NCBI GenBank assembly: GCA_030041295.1 | Contig: JASHOD010000095.1 | Span: 1-64,000 of the forward strand | Length of the DNA: 64,000 nucleotides | From: Nitrososphaerales archaeon | GTDB taxonomy: Archaea; Thermoproteota; Nitrososphaeria; Nitrososphaerales; CADDZS01 | Direction: 5' to 3' | Shown: piece after piece, positions 1 to 9,110 of the stretch | Numbering within the stretch: the first letter of the stretch is position 1 | Layout of the letters: each line of letters begins with the position of its first letter | Program-made: the position numbers and the translations under genes | Notes under the pieces: model-generated | Seen by the model: only the letters and a program-made list of their open reading frames with translations | The model's database searches: none | Told to the model about the DNA's origin: nothing

Positions 1-1
1 A

Positions 2-277
2 TACGTGACCTTCTCTCTAAACAACCCAGGTTCGGCGTCAACAATCACCTCAATCACACTGACAGGTGCAGGCATCACAGCAGTGACTAGTTGGGGAAAC
101 AATGGTGGGACTGACTATCTTCTCTCGGGCAACAATAATCTTGCAGCAGGTCAAGTCAGCTCGTACACATTCTATCCTTATGGATCTTTGCAATCAATCA
201 CTACAGGTCAGACATTCAACTACGTCATTTCCTTCGTTAACGGTCAGTCAGTGTCAGGTTCAGTCATCGCACAGTAA
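2..277 (+). CDS. Archaeal type IV pilin/archaellin-like protein, 3' part only
   Basis: The window begins inside this gene; only the C-terminal 91 residues and the TAA stop are present. The peptide closely matches the C-terminal half of the complete pilin at 9111-9602, with the same motifs (SLNNPGSAS, TTGQTFNYVISF, SVSGSVIAQ). It is therefore read as a second copy of that pilus or surface-filament subunit, whose class III signal peptide lies upstream of the window. The extracellular beta-rich domain is Ser/Thr/Gly-rich and has no cysteine. A short degenerate echo of the gene's last codons (GSVIA) lies at about 304-320, just after the stop, and looks like a small partial duplication. Confidence is high for homology to the second copy and moderate for the pilin role. 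Confidence 0.8.
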   Translation, partial: YVTFSLNNPGSASTITSITLTGAGITAVTSWGNNGGTDYLLSGNNNLAAGQVSSYTFYPYGSLQSITTGQTFNYVISFVNGQSVSGSVIAQ

Positions 278-545
278 ATCTCCGAATCAACCGGTTTTCG
301 GGTTCAGTTATCGCGGATAAGTTGGCGTAGAGATTATAGGACGTCAGCATTATTTTATCAAAGACGAAACGTGCCCGATACCTCATTAATAGAGTCGTAA
401 TCCATATCGGAGCATTGTATGCCTGATCAAAATCCAAGCTTCCTAACGAATATCATCACGGAGAACCGTCTTCGGTCTGTGAGCAGAGCCTTTCGATTTA
501 TCTTTAGCGAATTCGCACCGCTCCCAGTAGTTTGATAACCAGAAA

Positions 546-1601
546 ATGAAATGGACTCATCGTAGAGTGATAGTTACCGGTGGAGCAGGTTTCATTGGCG
601 GCGCCCTTACAGATCGTTTGTTGACACTAGGAGCAGATGTAACTGTAGTTGACAAGACATTGTATCCTGAAGATTCAAGAATTTGGTTAGCGAAACTTGA
701 GCGATTGGATAAGATCTACAAGAAAAATGGAATAAGCAACATCCAAATCCAAGCAATCGACCTTGGGCGCGAAAGAGATCGTTTTAGATTACTTGCTTCA
801 AGTCACGATGTAGTCTTTCATCTTGGAGCTGTATTCGGTGGCAGAGAATTTGTCGATATTCATCAGTCCGAATGTTCTGAAATGCTCGCCATAGATCATA
901 ACGTTATCAGCGAATCATACGAGGCTGGTATAGAACACATCCACTATTCTTCAAGTGCTTGCGTTTATCCGCCCTCACTGAACAGGCAAGGTTATCTTCT
1001 GAAAGAGGATGATATCCTTAGTACCGGTGAGAATTGGCAAACGAGCGACAATCTATACGGATTCGCAAAGCTCATGGGAGAGATGCAGCTCTTAGCTTTT
1101 CACAAGGAGCATGGATTAAAGTCCTCGGTTAGTCGTTACTTGACAGTTTATGGACCTGGAGAGCTAGACGCAAGTCATGCTATAGCTGCTCTCATAGAGA
1201 GGTCCCTTGACCAAGAAGATCCTTATGTTGTTTGGGGATCTGGCAAGCAAGAACGAGGATTCACCTATGTTGACGACATTGTCAATGGAACCATTTTGGG
1301 TGTAGAGAATATCCAGGACGGAACTCCAGTAAATCTCGGATGGGACAAGAGATACAACATAGAAGAAGTCGCGAAATTGATTCTCGAAGTATCAGGTCAC
1401 AATCCAAACCGCTTGTTATTCGATCGCAGCAAACCCGAGGGCCCGTATAGCAGAGCATTGGACATCGCCCGTGCAAAGAGATTATTGGGCTGGGTACCAA
1501 AGATAGATTTGAAGGAAGGACTGTCAAGAACTATTGAATGGCACTCCGAAATGAGACGTAAATCAGCCGCTTCACTTGAAATAAAAATTGCTACTAACTA
1601 A
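546..1601 (+). CDS. NAD-dependent epimerase/dehydratase (extended SDR)
   Basis: Predicted cytosolic nucleotide-sugar epimerase or dehydratase of 351 residues, the usual length for the extended short-chain dehydrogenase family. The N-terminal Rossmann motif TGGAGFIGG (about residues 12-20) binds NAD(P). The catalytic Ser is in HYSSSACVYP, and the Tyr-Lys pair is in LYGFAK (YxxxK). A C-terminal substrate-binding region follows (GSGKQERGFTYVDDIV). It probably makes an activated sugar for surface glycans, since a nucleotide-sugar dehydrogenase starts 10 bp downstream and a glycosyltransferase follows. The exact substrate (UDP- or GDP-sugar) cannot be decided. It is the first gene of a same-strand run reaching 6510. 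The ATG start gives the complete Rossmann strand. Confidence 0.9.
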   Translation: MKWTHRRVIVTGGAGFIGGALTDRLLTLGADVTVVDKTLYPEDSRIWLAKLERLDKIYKKNGISNIQIQAIDLGRERDRFRLLASSHDVVFHLGAVFGGREFVDIHQSECSEMLAIDHNVISESYEAGIEHIHYSSSACVYPPSLNRQGYLLKEDDILSTGENWQTSDNLYGFAKLMGEMQLLAFHKEHGLKSSVSRYLTVYGPGELDASHAIAALIERSLDQEDPYVVWGSGKQERGFTYVDDIVNGTILGVENIQDGTPVNLGWDKRYNIEEVAKLILEVSGHNPNRLLFDRSKPEGPYSRALDIARAKRLLGWVPKIDLKEGLSRTIEWHSEMRRKSAASLEIKIATN

Positions 1602-1611
1602 GTGAGAGATA

Positions 1612-2943
1612 TTGCGGGTTTCGAATATCTCCGTTGTCGGATTGGGGAAATTGGGCCTTTGTCTTGCTAATGTTCTTGCTTACAAAGGGTTCCGTGTAAC
1701 AGGCGTTGACAATGATGAAAAGAGAATCGCCTTGCTGAACAAGAGCAAGTCTCCAATTTACGAGCCCGGCTTACGGAGCCTATTGAAGTCAAATCGTTCT
1801 CGTTTACAAGTAACAAATGATTACGCCAAGGCTATCCTTAATTCGGACGTTACGTTTGTGATTGTTCCAACGCCAAGTGAAAGATCCGGCTACTTCTCCC
1901 TTGACTACGTGAAACAAGCAATGGGAGATATAGGAGCGGTGTTGAAACTAAAGAATTCCTATCATTTGGTAGTCCTTACTAGCACTGTAATGCCTCAATC
2001 AATGGACCGGTACGTGCGACCTATTTTAGAAGAGAAATCTGGCAAACTTTGCGGACGTCGTTTCGGTCTATGTTACAATCCAGAATTTATTGCGTTGGGA
2101 GATGTTGTGAAGGGTCTGTTGCGTCCAGATTTCGTACTTATCGGACAGTCAGACGAAAAAGCTGGAAAATCGCTAGAAGAGATTCAGCGACGTGTATGCG
2201 AAAACAACCCTCCCGTCGAACGAATGAATTTCGTTAACGCCGAAATTGCAAAGATCTCTGTAAATTCATTTGTAACCATGAAAATGAGTTTCGCTAATTC
2301 GCTGGCGGAGATCTGCGAAAACGTCGAAGGAGCAGATGCGAACCGCATTACTACTGCGATTGGAACGGACAAAAGAATTGGTCCGTCGTATCTTAGAGGA
2401 GCACTTGGATATGGAGGACCCTGTTTTCCGCGCGACAACATTGCATTTGCGAGTTTCGCCAGAGAAGTAGGGGTTCATGCGAATCTTGCTGAGGCGACGG
2501 ATGATGTTAATCGCAGACAGGTTCATCGGATATTCAAAATTCTGGAAAGAGAAAATGTCAAACCTCCGATGAAGATCGGAGTTCTCGGTTTGACCTACAA
2601 GCCAAAGACAAATGTTACTGAGGCTTCTCAGGCATTGCAACTGGCTCAAAGTCTAGCTTCCAGCGGCTTCGAGGTATTAACGTACGATCCTGCACTGAAA
2701 GGAGACTCGCTTCCAATAGGTGGAGTGAAAATGGCGCCGAGCCCTGAGTCTTGTATATCGGGCTCCAAGGTTTGTATAATTGCTACGCCCTGGGAAATCT
2801 TCGGAAGAATCAAAGCAACCTCCTATTATGATAAGATAGTCATAGATTGCTGGCGCGTGCTTTCTGAAAAGTCCATTGATTGTGCCTCAAAATACTTCGC
2901 AGTAGGGAAGGGATATTCGATAATCCCGGCGATTGCAGCTTGA
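1612..2943 (+). CDS. UDP-glucose/GDP-mannose-type nucleotide-sugar 6-dehydrogenase
   Basis: Predicted to oxidise the C6 hydroxyl of a nucleotide sugar to the uronic acid, using two NAD+. At 443 residues it has the family's usual length. It shows the N-terminal dinucleotide motif VVGLGKLGL, the conserved IVPTPS segment, the central dimerisation helix and the active-site segment GYGGPCFPRD with the catalytic Cys at residue 271. The C-terminal UDP-binding domain includes GLTYKPKTN. Translation most likely starts at TTG 1612, just after a purine-rich GTGAGAGAT. The stop overlaps the next gene by four bases (TTGA), which implies coupled translation. It likely supplies uronic acid for the glycan made by this island. 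UDP-glucose, UDP-HexNAc or GDP-mannose are all possible substrates. Confidence 0.92.
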   Translation: MRVSNISVVGLGKLGLCLANVLAYKGFRVTGVDNDEKRIALLNKSKSPIYEPGLRSLLKSNRSRLQVTNDYAKAILNSDVTFVIVPTPSERSGYFSLDYVKQAMGDIGAVLKLKNSYHLVVLTSTVMPQSMDRYVRPILEEKSGKLCGRRFGLCYNPEFIALGDVVKGLLRPDFVLIGQSDEKAGKSLEEIQRRVCENNPPVERMNFVNAEIAKISVNSFVTMKMSFANSLAEICENVEGADANRITTAIGTDKRIGPSYLRGALGYGGPCFPRDNIAFASFAREVGVHANLAEATDDVNRRQVHRIFKILERENVKPPMKIGVLGLTYKPKTNVTEASQALQLAQSLASSGFEVLTYDPALKGDSLPIGGVKMAPSPESCISGSKVCIIATPWEIFGRIKATSYYDKIVIDCWRVLSEKSIDCASKYFAVGKGYSIIPAIAA

Positions 2944-3788
2944 AGTCCGTTCAGATATGCCTCGCCCAGATTCCATCAAAGATCGGAAACATTCAAGCGA
3001 ATGAAAAAACCCACATTCAGATACTTCATAAACTTCAAAGACAGAATCCGGATTTTGTTTGCTTTCCTGAGCTTTCTTTGACTGGATACTTGATGAAGGA
3101 CCTGACATATGAAGTGGGTCCTGATTGCCAGAAGGCCCTGGCGAATATCGCCAAGAAGACAAAGACGGGTCAAAGAGTTGTTGTAGGTCTCGCTAAACAA
3201 AACAATCTTGCCTTCGTCGAAAATGCTGCAGCTATAATCGGAGATCGCGAGATAATCGGAACGGTCTCGAAGTTCTATCTCCCTACTTACGGTCTTTTTG
3301 AAGAGAGGAGATACTTCGTTCCAGGCAACCCGAGTACGGATCTTCGAATATTTGAAAGCCCTTCTTGCAAGTTTGGCGTAATGATTTGTGAGGACGCTTG
3401 GCATCCAGAACCTATTGAAGCCTTGGCGCGACTAGGGGCAGAAGTAGTCTTTTGCATCGCTTCGTCTCCTGCGAGGGGACTAACCAAGCCAAATCCGAAG
3501 AATGAATTGCAAATCGAAGGTCAATGGATCTCGATATTGAAAGCGCACGCGATTATGAATACTGTTTTTGTCGCTTTCGTGAACCGTTCTGGACCGGAAG
3601 ACGAGGAGTACTTTTGGGGCGGATCATTGATCGTATCTCCGAGTGGTGAAATTGTCGCAAGAGCAAAGAAATTCGAACCGGATATAGTTACAACCAGTAT
3701 CGACCTGAATGAGATTCAACGCGTGAGGAGATTTACGTCATTCCGGGAACATAATTACAAACTTCATGAGGTGTTGCAGGAACTTTGA
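2940..3788 (+). CDS. Carbon-nitrogen hydrolase, likely glutaminase subunit of NAD synthetase
   Basis: Nitrilase-superfamily amidohydrolase of about 282 residues. The Glu-Lys-Cys catalytic triad can be read: Glu in FPELSLTGY (about residue 44), Lys in SKFYLPTYG (about 111) and Cys in VMICEDAW (about 150). The start is placed at TTG 2940, overlapping the previous stop (TTGA) and giving the family N-terminus VQICLAQIPS. The open frame extends upstream to 2880, but that part overlaps the dehydrogenase and does not look like the family. The stop overlaps the downstream NAD synthetase gene by four bases. That places it as the ammonia-generating glutaminase partner of the synthetase, as separate chains instead of the fused bacterial/eukaryotic NadE. 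A free-standing amidase is the alternative. Confidence 0.85.
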   Translation: MKSVQICLAQIPSKIGNIQANEKTHIQILHKLQRQNPDFVCFPELSLTGYLMKDLTYEVGPDCQKALANIAKKTKTGQRVVVGLAKQNNLAFVENAAAIIGDREIIGTVSKFYLPTYGLFEERRYFVPGNPSTDLRIFESPSCKFGVMICEDAWHPEPIEALARLGAEVVFCIASSPARGLTKPNPKNELQIEGQWISILKAHAIMNTVFVAFVNRSGPEDEEYFWGGSLIVSPSGEIVARAKKFEPDIVTTSIDLNEIQRVRRFTSFREHNYKLHEVLQEL

Positions 3789-4654
3789 ACCAACTCCCCT
3801 TTGAAGACAGAATGCCTGAAGAGCTTCGAATCAATGTGGATCAGGTTTTGAATTATCTTATGAATCGAATGAGATCTTACGTCATAGATTACGCCAATCT
3901 CGAGTCGGCAATAGTAGGACTCAGCGGAGGTGTCGACTCTGCTGTCATCGCTTATTTGACGACAAGAGCGTTGGGTATCAAACGGACTCGGTTGTTTCTG
4001 CTTCCAAGCGAAACTACTTCAAAGAGAGACATGAACGATGCCTACGCAGTCATAGATAGCATCAAAGTTCCACGATCAAATGTGAAGACAATTTCAATAG
4101 ATGAATATGTCGAGAAAATGGCTGACGCGACTAGTACGTCCTATCATGATAAATTAGGAATTGGCAATATAAAGGCAAGAATACGAATGATTTTGCTCCA
4201 CAGTCTCGCGCGTCTGCATAACGGCCTTGTAATTGGAACGGGCGACAAATCCGAAATTACGATTGGCTATTTCACGAAATTCGGAGATGGTGGAGTCGAC
4301 ATTCTCCCAATTGGTGATTTGTACAAGTCTCAGGTCCGTCAGGTCGCTTCGAGTGTTAATTTGCCGAAGAGCGTTTATGAAAAGCCTCCTTCCCCAGGGC
4401 TTTGGAACGGTCAAAGCGCGGAAAACGAACTCGGGATAGATTACTTTCTATTGGATCGGATCCTATATCGTCGATTCGATCTCTGGTTAGACGATAAGAC
4501 AATAGCTGAAGAATTATCTATTCCTCTGAGCAGTGTGCGACACGTAATTGGTAGAGTGAAGCGCACCCAGCATAAGCGATTACCCACCGAGATTTTCAAA
4601 GTTAGCTATAGATCCTATGGATCTGATCTCAGATATCCGAGGCAATGGAGTTAG
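3785..4654 (+). CDS. nadE: NAD+ synthetase (NadE-type, ATP-PPi family)
   Basis: Predicted to amidate nicotinate adenine dinucleotide to NAD+ with ATP, using ammonia or ammonia from the adjacent glutaminase. It has 289 residues. The ATP-PPi loop SGGVDS is near residues 49-54. The family segments GNIKARIRM, GTGDKSE, GYFTKFGDGG, PIGDLYKSQV and EKPPSPGLWNGQ are all present and look canonical. Starting at TTG 3785 creates a TTGA overlap with the upstream gene. Its position between a nucleotide-sugar dehydrogenase and a glycosyltransferase is unusual. It may supply NAD+ locally, or the synthetase/glutaminase pair may amidate another carboxylate such as a uronic acid. The intact family motifs favour the NAD role. 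Confidence 0.9.
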   Translation: MNQLPFEDRMPEELRINVDQVLNYLMNRMRSYVIDYANLESAIVGLSGGVDSAVIAYLTTRALGIKRTRLFLLPSETTSKRDMNDAYAVIDSIKVPRSNVKTISIDEYVEKMADATSTSYHDKLGIGNIKARIRMILLHSLARLHNGLVIGTGDKSEITIGYFTKFGDGGVDILPIGDLYKSQVRQVASSVNLPKSVYEKPPSPGLWNGQSAENELGIDYFLLDRILYRRFDLWLDDKTIAEELSIPLSSVRHVIGRVKRTQHKRLPTEIFKVSYRSYGSDLRYPRQWS

Positions 4655-4666
4655 TTATCATCTAAG

Positions 4667-5671
4667 ATGCAAACTCAAGTATTTGACGCTGCTACGGATT
4701 TTTCAAGAAGATATTCTGCGCGTGACCCTTCTGTGTCAGTAATTGTTTCACATATCAATTCTGCTCGAACGATTGCTTCTTGCTTGAACCATCTCTTGTC
4801 GCAAGAATATCCGCGTGAACTGCTTCAAATTGTCGTGGTGGACGGAGGCTCGAGTGACGGCTCAATCGAAATCGTAAAGAAATTCGAATCCGATTCGGTG
4901 AAGATCATCGTGCTGCCAGGTTCTTCGGAATCTCAAGGACAAATGGCCGGAATAACTGCTTCGAATGGAGATATAATCATGCTTACGAATTCGGACATTT
5001 ATGTACCTTCGAACTGGGTTAAAAGTCATGTAGCATGGCTTGACAAGGGATTCGATGTGATCGGTGGAAAGGTATTCTGGGGCGGTGATGAATACTCACT
5101 TACTTGGAATATGCCCAAGCCGAAATTGCCACAATTTGTTCAGCAACAAGGCCTAGGACTTGGTTTTTCGAATTGTTCATTTAGGAGATCACTCTTGTCC
5201 TCGACAGGCGAATTTCGTAATCTAAAATCTCAACATGACACCGAGTTCGCTTTTCGAATAGTAAGGAGTGGAAAGAAAATGGTGTTGGATCCGGACATTG
5301 AAGTGTATCATGATCATCCATTGAACTCGTGCCAAGCGTCTTTCAAGAGATCTTTTCAATACGCCTTTAATCACGCGCTTGTAATGAAATCGACCTATGG
5401 ACGGATCGTCACTGGTTCTGGAACGCCCGCGATGCTCCCGATCGGAAGTCTGATCAGAGAGTGGCTTCTGATAAATGGCATTAGAGCATATCGAGAGTCC
5501 ATACAAAGAGCTGGCGAAAATGGGATCCGAATTGGCTTGAGCAAGTTCCTTCTGATTCGTATTCTATCAACGAAACTTGGGCAGTGGCTCGGTGTTTTTT
5601 TGGCGATTGTTAAACGCGAAGTCTCTTTGTCCGAAATTGCAAACACGCATAGTCGTAGCAAGACAAATTAA
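4667..5671 (+). CDS. Family 2 glycosyltransferase
   Basis: Predicted inverting GT-A glycosyltransferase of 334 residues, 12 bp after nadE in the same operon. The N-terminal domain has the typical GT2 pattern: VSVIVSHINSARTI, then IVVVDGGSSDGS (nucleotide-binding Asp), then the DxD-equivalent NSDIYVPS near residue 110. The acceptor-site segment SQHDTEFAFRI follows. The C-terminal about 80 residues include hydrophobic stretches (LSKFLLIRIL, LGVFLAIVKR), so peripheral membrane association is possible. It probably adds a sugar to a lipid-linked or protein-linked surface glycan, using nucleotide sugars made by the upstream enzymes. Donor and acceptor cannot be deduced. Confidence 0.88.
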   Translation: MQTQVFDAATDFSRRYSARDPSVSVIVSHINSARTIASCLNHLLSQEYPRELLQIVVVDGGSSDGSIEIVKKFESDSVKIIVLPGSSESQGQMAGITASNGDIIMLTNSDIYVPSNWVKSHVAWLDKGFDVIGGKVFWGGDEYSLTWNMPKPKLPQFVQQQGLGLGFSNCSFRRSLLSSTGEFRNLKSQHDTEFAFRIVRSGKKMVLDPDIEVYHDHPLNSCQASFKRSFQYAFNHALVMKSTYGRIVTGSGTPAMLPIGSLIREWLLINGIRAYRESIQRAGENGIRIGLSKFLLIRILSTKLGQWLGVFLAIVKREVSLSEIANTHSRSKTN

Positions 5672-5691
5672 TAGCGGAAATACGAGCGAAT

Positions 5692-6510
5692 ATGACACAA
5701 CTCCAAAGTAACAGGATAACTGTTTCCAAGATCGTAAAGGCGGTAACTTTCCATCCTCGCCTCATTACATTTGCGCTGACTCATCCTAAAGAAGAAGTGG
5801 TTTTACAACATGAGCGTCTAGAAGCACTAAGATTAGCCCCAAGTGCGCCGTTCCATGGGGACCCAACATTACAACAGATAATACTCGCGTCGATAAATTA
5901 CTTTCATGTCCAGACATTCTTTGAAACTGGAACTTTTAGAGGCGATTCCATCTTATGGCTCTCACAAGAGAGGCCTGACCTCGATATAATGTCTGTTGAG
6001 GTAGACCAGTATTTTCATAATTACGCGTCGAAACGAGTCTCACATCTTGAAAGCCCAAATAAAGTAAGACTCTTCAACAATGACTCGACCGTTGTGCTGA
6101 AAGAGTGCTTCAACGCTCGAGTACTTCTTGAGCCTACTCTCTTTTGGCTCGATGCTCACTGGTATAACAACTGGCCACTTCTTGATGAAATCACCCAAAT
6201 AACCAGATCTTGTCAAAGCTCAATTGTTTTGATTGACGATTTTAAGGTACCAAATAATTCCGAATTAGGGTACGATACTTACAATGGAGCAGAAAACTCA
6301 ATAGAGCTAATTAGGCCCATTCTTGAAAATTCGAGTGCGCATAGTACAGATTTGCTTTATCCCAAGTACAGATTCTCTTCGGAGCGAGAAGGGGAAAAAT
6401 CGAATCAACGAGGTTATGTGGGAATCTATTTGGGGCTTAGAAAGCTTTTTGACGAATTCTTGATCCACAATCAAGGCTTGACTGAAAACTTCATTCACGA
6501 AGTCATATAA
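5692..6510 (+). CDS. Class I SAM-dependent methyltransferase-like protein
   Basis: A 272-residue protein with a Rossmann-like core after an about 80-residue helical N-terminus. The segment FFETGTFRGDSILWL (about residues 82-96) looks like methyltransferase motif I, and SVEVDQYF like the acidic motif II loop. FWLDAHW and IVLIDDFKVP follow, a pattern known from sugar-hydroxyl methyltransferases related to macrocin O-methyltransferase. The last of these segments often holds metal-binding Asp residues. It starts with ATG 20 bp after the glycosyltransferase and ends the forward operon, so methylation of a glycan sugar is the natural inference. The substrate is unknown, and the call rests on motif pattern alone. 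Confidence 0.72.
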   Translation: MTQLQSNRITVSKIVKAVTFHPRLITFALTHPKEEVVLQHERLEALRLAPSAPFHGDPTLQQIILASINYFHVQTFFETGTFRGDSILWLSQERPDLDIMSVEVDQYFHNYASKRVSHLESPNKVRLFNNDSTVVLKECFNARVLLEPTLFWLDAHWYNNWPLLDEITQITRSCQSSIVLIDDFKVPNNSELGYDTYNGAENSIELIRPILENSSAHSTDLLYPKYRFSSEREGEKSNQRGYVGIYLGLRKLFDEFLIHNQGLTENFIHEVI

Positions 6511-6528
6511 ATTACTAAGCTCGAAGCT

Positions 6529-7446
6529 CTAATTCCTTCGTAAATAGAGCATTGATTGTCTAACAGTTGATAAATCTTCGAATTTGGCACGTCTTATGAG
6601 AAATGGACTCGAATTGATCTTGAACATCTGGAATTTCTCATGGAGATTTGATTGAAGTGTTTCGTATCCTTTCCAAGCTAATGGAGAGTATTCCATAATA
6701 ATGTCTAATGGATTTTCTCCATCCAGAAGTTTGCTAGCACCTTGGAGGACCAATGGCTCCGCACTTTCCGCGTCTATTTTCACGACATCTATCTTTCCAT
6801 GTTTCTCCACGATACTGTCAACTGTTATTCCTTGACACTCAACATAATGGTTGCTAGGGCAAACTATAGAGTGTCCTCCAGGATTAGTAGAAGAGAGGTT
6901 CAGTTTCACAGTTCCAGGCCTGTTGGTCATACAAGCATTGACCAACTCGATGTTTTGAAACTCGTTCAATGCAACTGACTGAGAGAGTATCGAAAAATTT
7001 GTTGGCTCTGGTTCAACTGCGATAACTTTGCCATATCGTCCTGCTAATTTTGCACCAAGCAAAGTGTACCAACCTATATTTGCTCCTATGTCTAACACTG
7101 TCATTCCGGGCTTAGTTACTCTCTTGAATATTTCACTGACGCATGGTTCAGCCATCCCAAACAGAATTATTGAAGAAGAAACGCCTGGGTCCCTTGGATC
7201 AACTAGAATTTCAAAACCCTGCGTTCTCTTTGTACGCAGAGGTTGTATGGTCAGGTTAAATCCACTGGATTGTCGGCCACGATTTCTTAGAAAATTAATG
7301 AGTGATAAAGGATGAACAAGAAGAGTTCTTGCACCCAAGGCTGTAATGTAAAAACTGAACAAATTCTTGCCCAGATTTAATTGAAATTGTTCATTAGCCA
7401 TATCAGTCTTCTCGACTAGGAATCCATTCAAAACCAAAGCGAGCAT
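6529..7446 (-). CDS. FkbM-family methyltransferase
   Basis: A 305-residue SAM-dependent methyltransferase of the FkbM family, found widely in glycan and natural-product clusters. Motif I is TVLDIGANIGWYTLLGAK (near residues 113-130), followed by VIAVEPEPTNF (acidic motif) and, further on, DVVKIDAESAEPLVLQG, the family's characteristic KID.EG-like segment. It lies convergent to the upstream operon, with 18 bp between stops. It probably O-methylates sugars of the surface glycan. The N-terminal about 75 residues are not recognisable and might be an accessory or membrane-proximal segment. Start at ATG 7446. Confidence 0.87.
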   Translation of the reverse strand: MLALVLNGFLVEKTDMANEQFQLNLGKNLFSFYITALGARTLLVHPLSLINFLRNRGRQSSGFNLTIQPLRTKRTQGFEILVDPRDPGVSSSIILFGMAEPCVSEIFKRVTKPGMTVLDIGANIGWYTLLGAKLAGRYGKVIAVEPEPTNFSILSQSVALNEFQNIELVNACMTNRPGTVKLNLSSTNPGGHSIVCPSNHYVECQGITVDSIVEKHGKIDVVKIDAESAEPLVLQGASKLLDGENPLDIIMEYSPLAWKGYETLQSNLHEKFQMFKINSSPFLIRRAKFEDLSTVRQSMLYLRRN

Positions 7447-7651
7447 GTAATGCTTTGTAGATGCGCCGCGATAATCAACTCAGCCTAACCAATTTGACTT
7501 GAGCAGTACAAGTAATTGATCCTTGAAGAATCAAATTTTTATGATCTCATGATTCAAATCCGAAAAACGAATTATTGAAACAGATTCAGGCCTCATAAAC
7601 ATAAACAAAGGGAAGGAATACAATTTCCGATATATTCGGAGTAACGGCTCT

Positions 7652-8959
7652 TTGCGACGAACGTTTCTTATAATACTCGCTGTTGCTCTGGCGAGCCGGG
7701 TTTCGTTAGCGATCCTGCAGTTTGTGTACGGAATCAACTTTGGATTGAATTTCGATAATTACCTGTATGGCCCTTTCAATCCTGGGCTCGAAATCTACCG
7801 AGACTTTTACGGTTATTATCTTCCTCAAGTTGTTGAGCTAAGCAAGGGGCTAATCCCTTACAAGGAAATCATCTATACTTACCCGCCTTTGTTTCTTTAC
7901 AGCTTGTATCCATTTTACAAACTTGGCGGAGCTTTTGCTGCTTCATTTCCCATCTGGTTTAGCGATGCTGCTACGGCGCCGGTCATTTATTTGTTGGCCC
8001 GTCAGTTCACAAGCCCAAAACTGAGTTTAATTGCCGGGATATCATATGCGATCTCTCCATTCTTCTTGTTGTACGAGGGCTATCTCTGGTTTAGTAGCCA
8101 GCCGATGGCATTCTTCATAGTTTTGAGCCTTTATTTGTTATTCACCAATCGACCTTATTGGTCTGCTGTCTTATTTGCGGTCGCTGTTCTCTTCAGACAA
8201 GAGATAATTTTCATTTTTCCAATATACGTAATTTGGTATTTGATGCACTATCCTAGGCCGGTGTTTTTTAGAGCGCTTGCGATTGCCAGCTCTATCATTC
8301 TTATGGTTTCTCTTCCTTTTCTAATCATCTCCCCTGGAGAGTATCTCTATATGGTCAGCTACGGTATTATTCCAACTGCAGTAGCTGGATCGTCACATGT
8401 CTCTAACTCAACGGTCAATATATTGGGTAACTCCGCAACTGCTTCTAGCCTCACTTGCAATACAATTTCTGACACGTGGCGGAGCCAAATTTGCAACTAT
8501 GGAAATTTTACTTACACAGATACAAAACTACTCGCTTCCTGGACGACAATATTCAGTGCGAGCTTCATAGATTTCATTAGCATATGGATTTTCTTGCCTC
8601 TGTTCGCTGCTACTCTCTATAATCTCGTTCGGCTAAGAAAAGATCGTGGCTTTTTGATTCTCTTGGGTGCTTTGATAATGACAGCAATACTGGCTATGTT
8701 ATCGTTTGAAATTCACCAGATCTACAGATACTATCTGATTCCTGTTTACATTATGCCATTGGTGATTAGCAGGACAAAATCATCTTTGACGCTTGCTATT
8801 GCACTTCCTTTGGCAAGCCTCGTCTTTCCTTCAGGTTTTGTACAACTCTTATTTCCACTGTTAGATTGTCTCTTAGTTGTTATTCTGAATCAAAAAACAT
8901 CTTTCACTCTTGAAGACAATGAGCAACATCTTTCGATTACGATGGGACCCAATTCTTAG
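7652..8959 (+). CDS. Polytopic membrane protein, GT-C-type mannosyltransferase-like
   Basis: A 435-residue integral membrane protein with about 9-11 hydrophobic segments. An extracytoplasmic first loop carries acidic residues (NFDNYLYGP, then EIYRDFYGYYLPQV). After it comes KEIIYTYPPLFLY, a pattern seen in GT-C and DUF2029-type polyprenyl-phosphate-sugar transferases. The last loop before the end holds QIYRYYLIPVY. The predicted role is transfer of a sugar from a lipid carrier on the outer membrane face, fitting this glycan island. The start is TTG 7652, immediately before the charged MRR and first membrane segment. No close subfamily can be named, and a non-catalytic membrane protein is possible. 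Confidence 0.65.
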   Translation: MRRTFLIILAVALASRVSLAILQFVYGINFGLNFDNYLYGPFNPGLEIYRDFYGYYLPQVVELSKGLIPYKEIIYTYPPLFLYSLYPFYKLGGAFAASFPIWFSDAATAPVIYLLARQFTSPKLSLIAGISYAISPFFLLYEGYLWFSSQPMAFFIVLSLYLLFTNRPYWSAVLFAVAVLFRQEIIFIFPIYVIWYLMHYPRPVFFRALAIASSIILMVSLPFLIISPGEYLYMVSYGIIPTAVAGSSHVSNSTVNILGNSATASSLTCNTISDTWRSQICNYGNFTYTDTKLLASWTTIFSASFIDFISIWIFLPLFAATLYNLVRLRKDRGFLILLGALIMTAILAMLSFEIHQIYRYYLIPVYIMPLVISRTKSSLTLAIALPLASLVFPSGFVQLLFPLLDCLLVVILNQKTSFTLEDNEQHLSITMGPNS

Positions 8960-9075
8960 AGTATTCATTGTATTTCTTAGAAAGCTGTCGTACATCGGAT
9001 ATCGATAAGTGCACGCGGCATGGAGTCCTAATTCATACCGAGATGCTGTATGGGTGATTACAATTCCATCTTCCT

Positions 9076-9091
9076 AAGGAATATTATAAGC
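9076..9091 (+). promoter_or_regulatory. Archaeal core promoter (BRE/TATA) of the pilin gene
   Basis: An AT-rich ATATTATAAG box is centred about 26 bases before the pilin ATG at 9111 and is preceded by a purine-rich BRE-like AAGGA. This spacing predicts a transcription start at or next to the start codon, a leaderless mRNA. The call rests on position and composition only. Confidence 0.5.
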
Positions 9092-9110
9092 CGCAAAGGA
9101 AATCAGTTCC

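Noticed and set aside
102-320. 72-residue plus-strand frame over the first pilin
   Set aside because: It is in a different frame from the pilin and has no family features; a shadow of the pilin 3' part.
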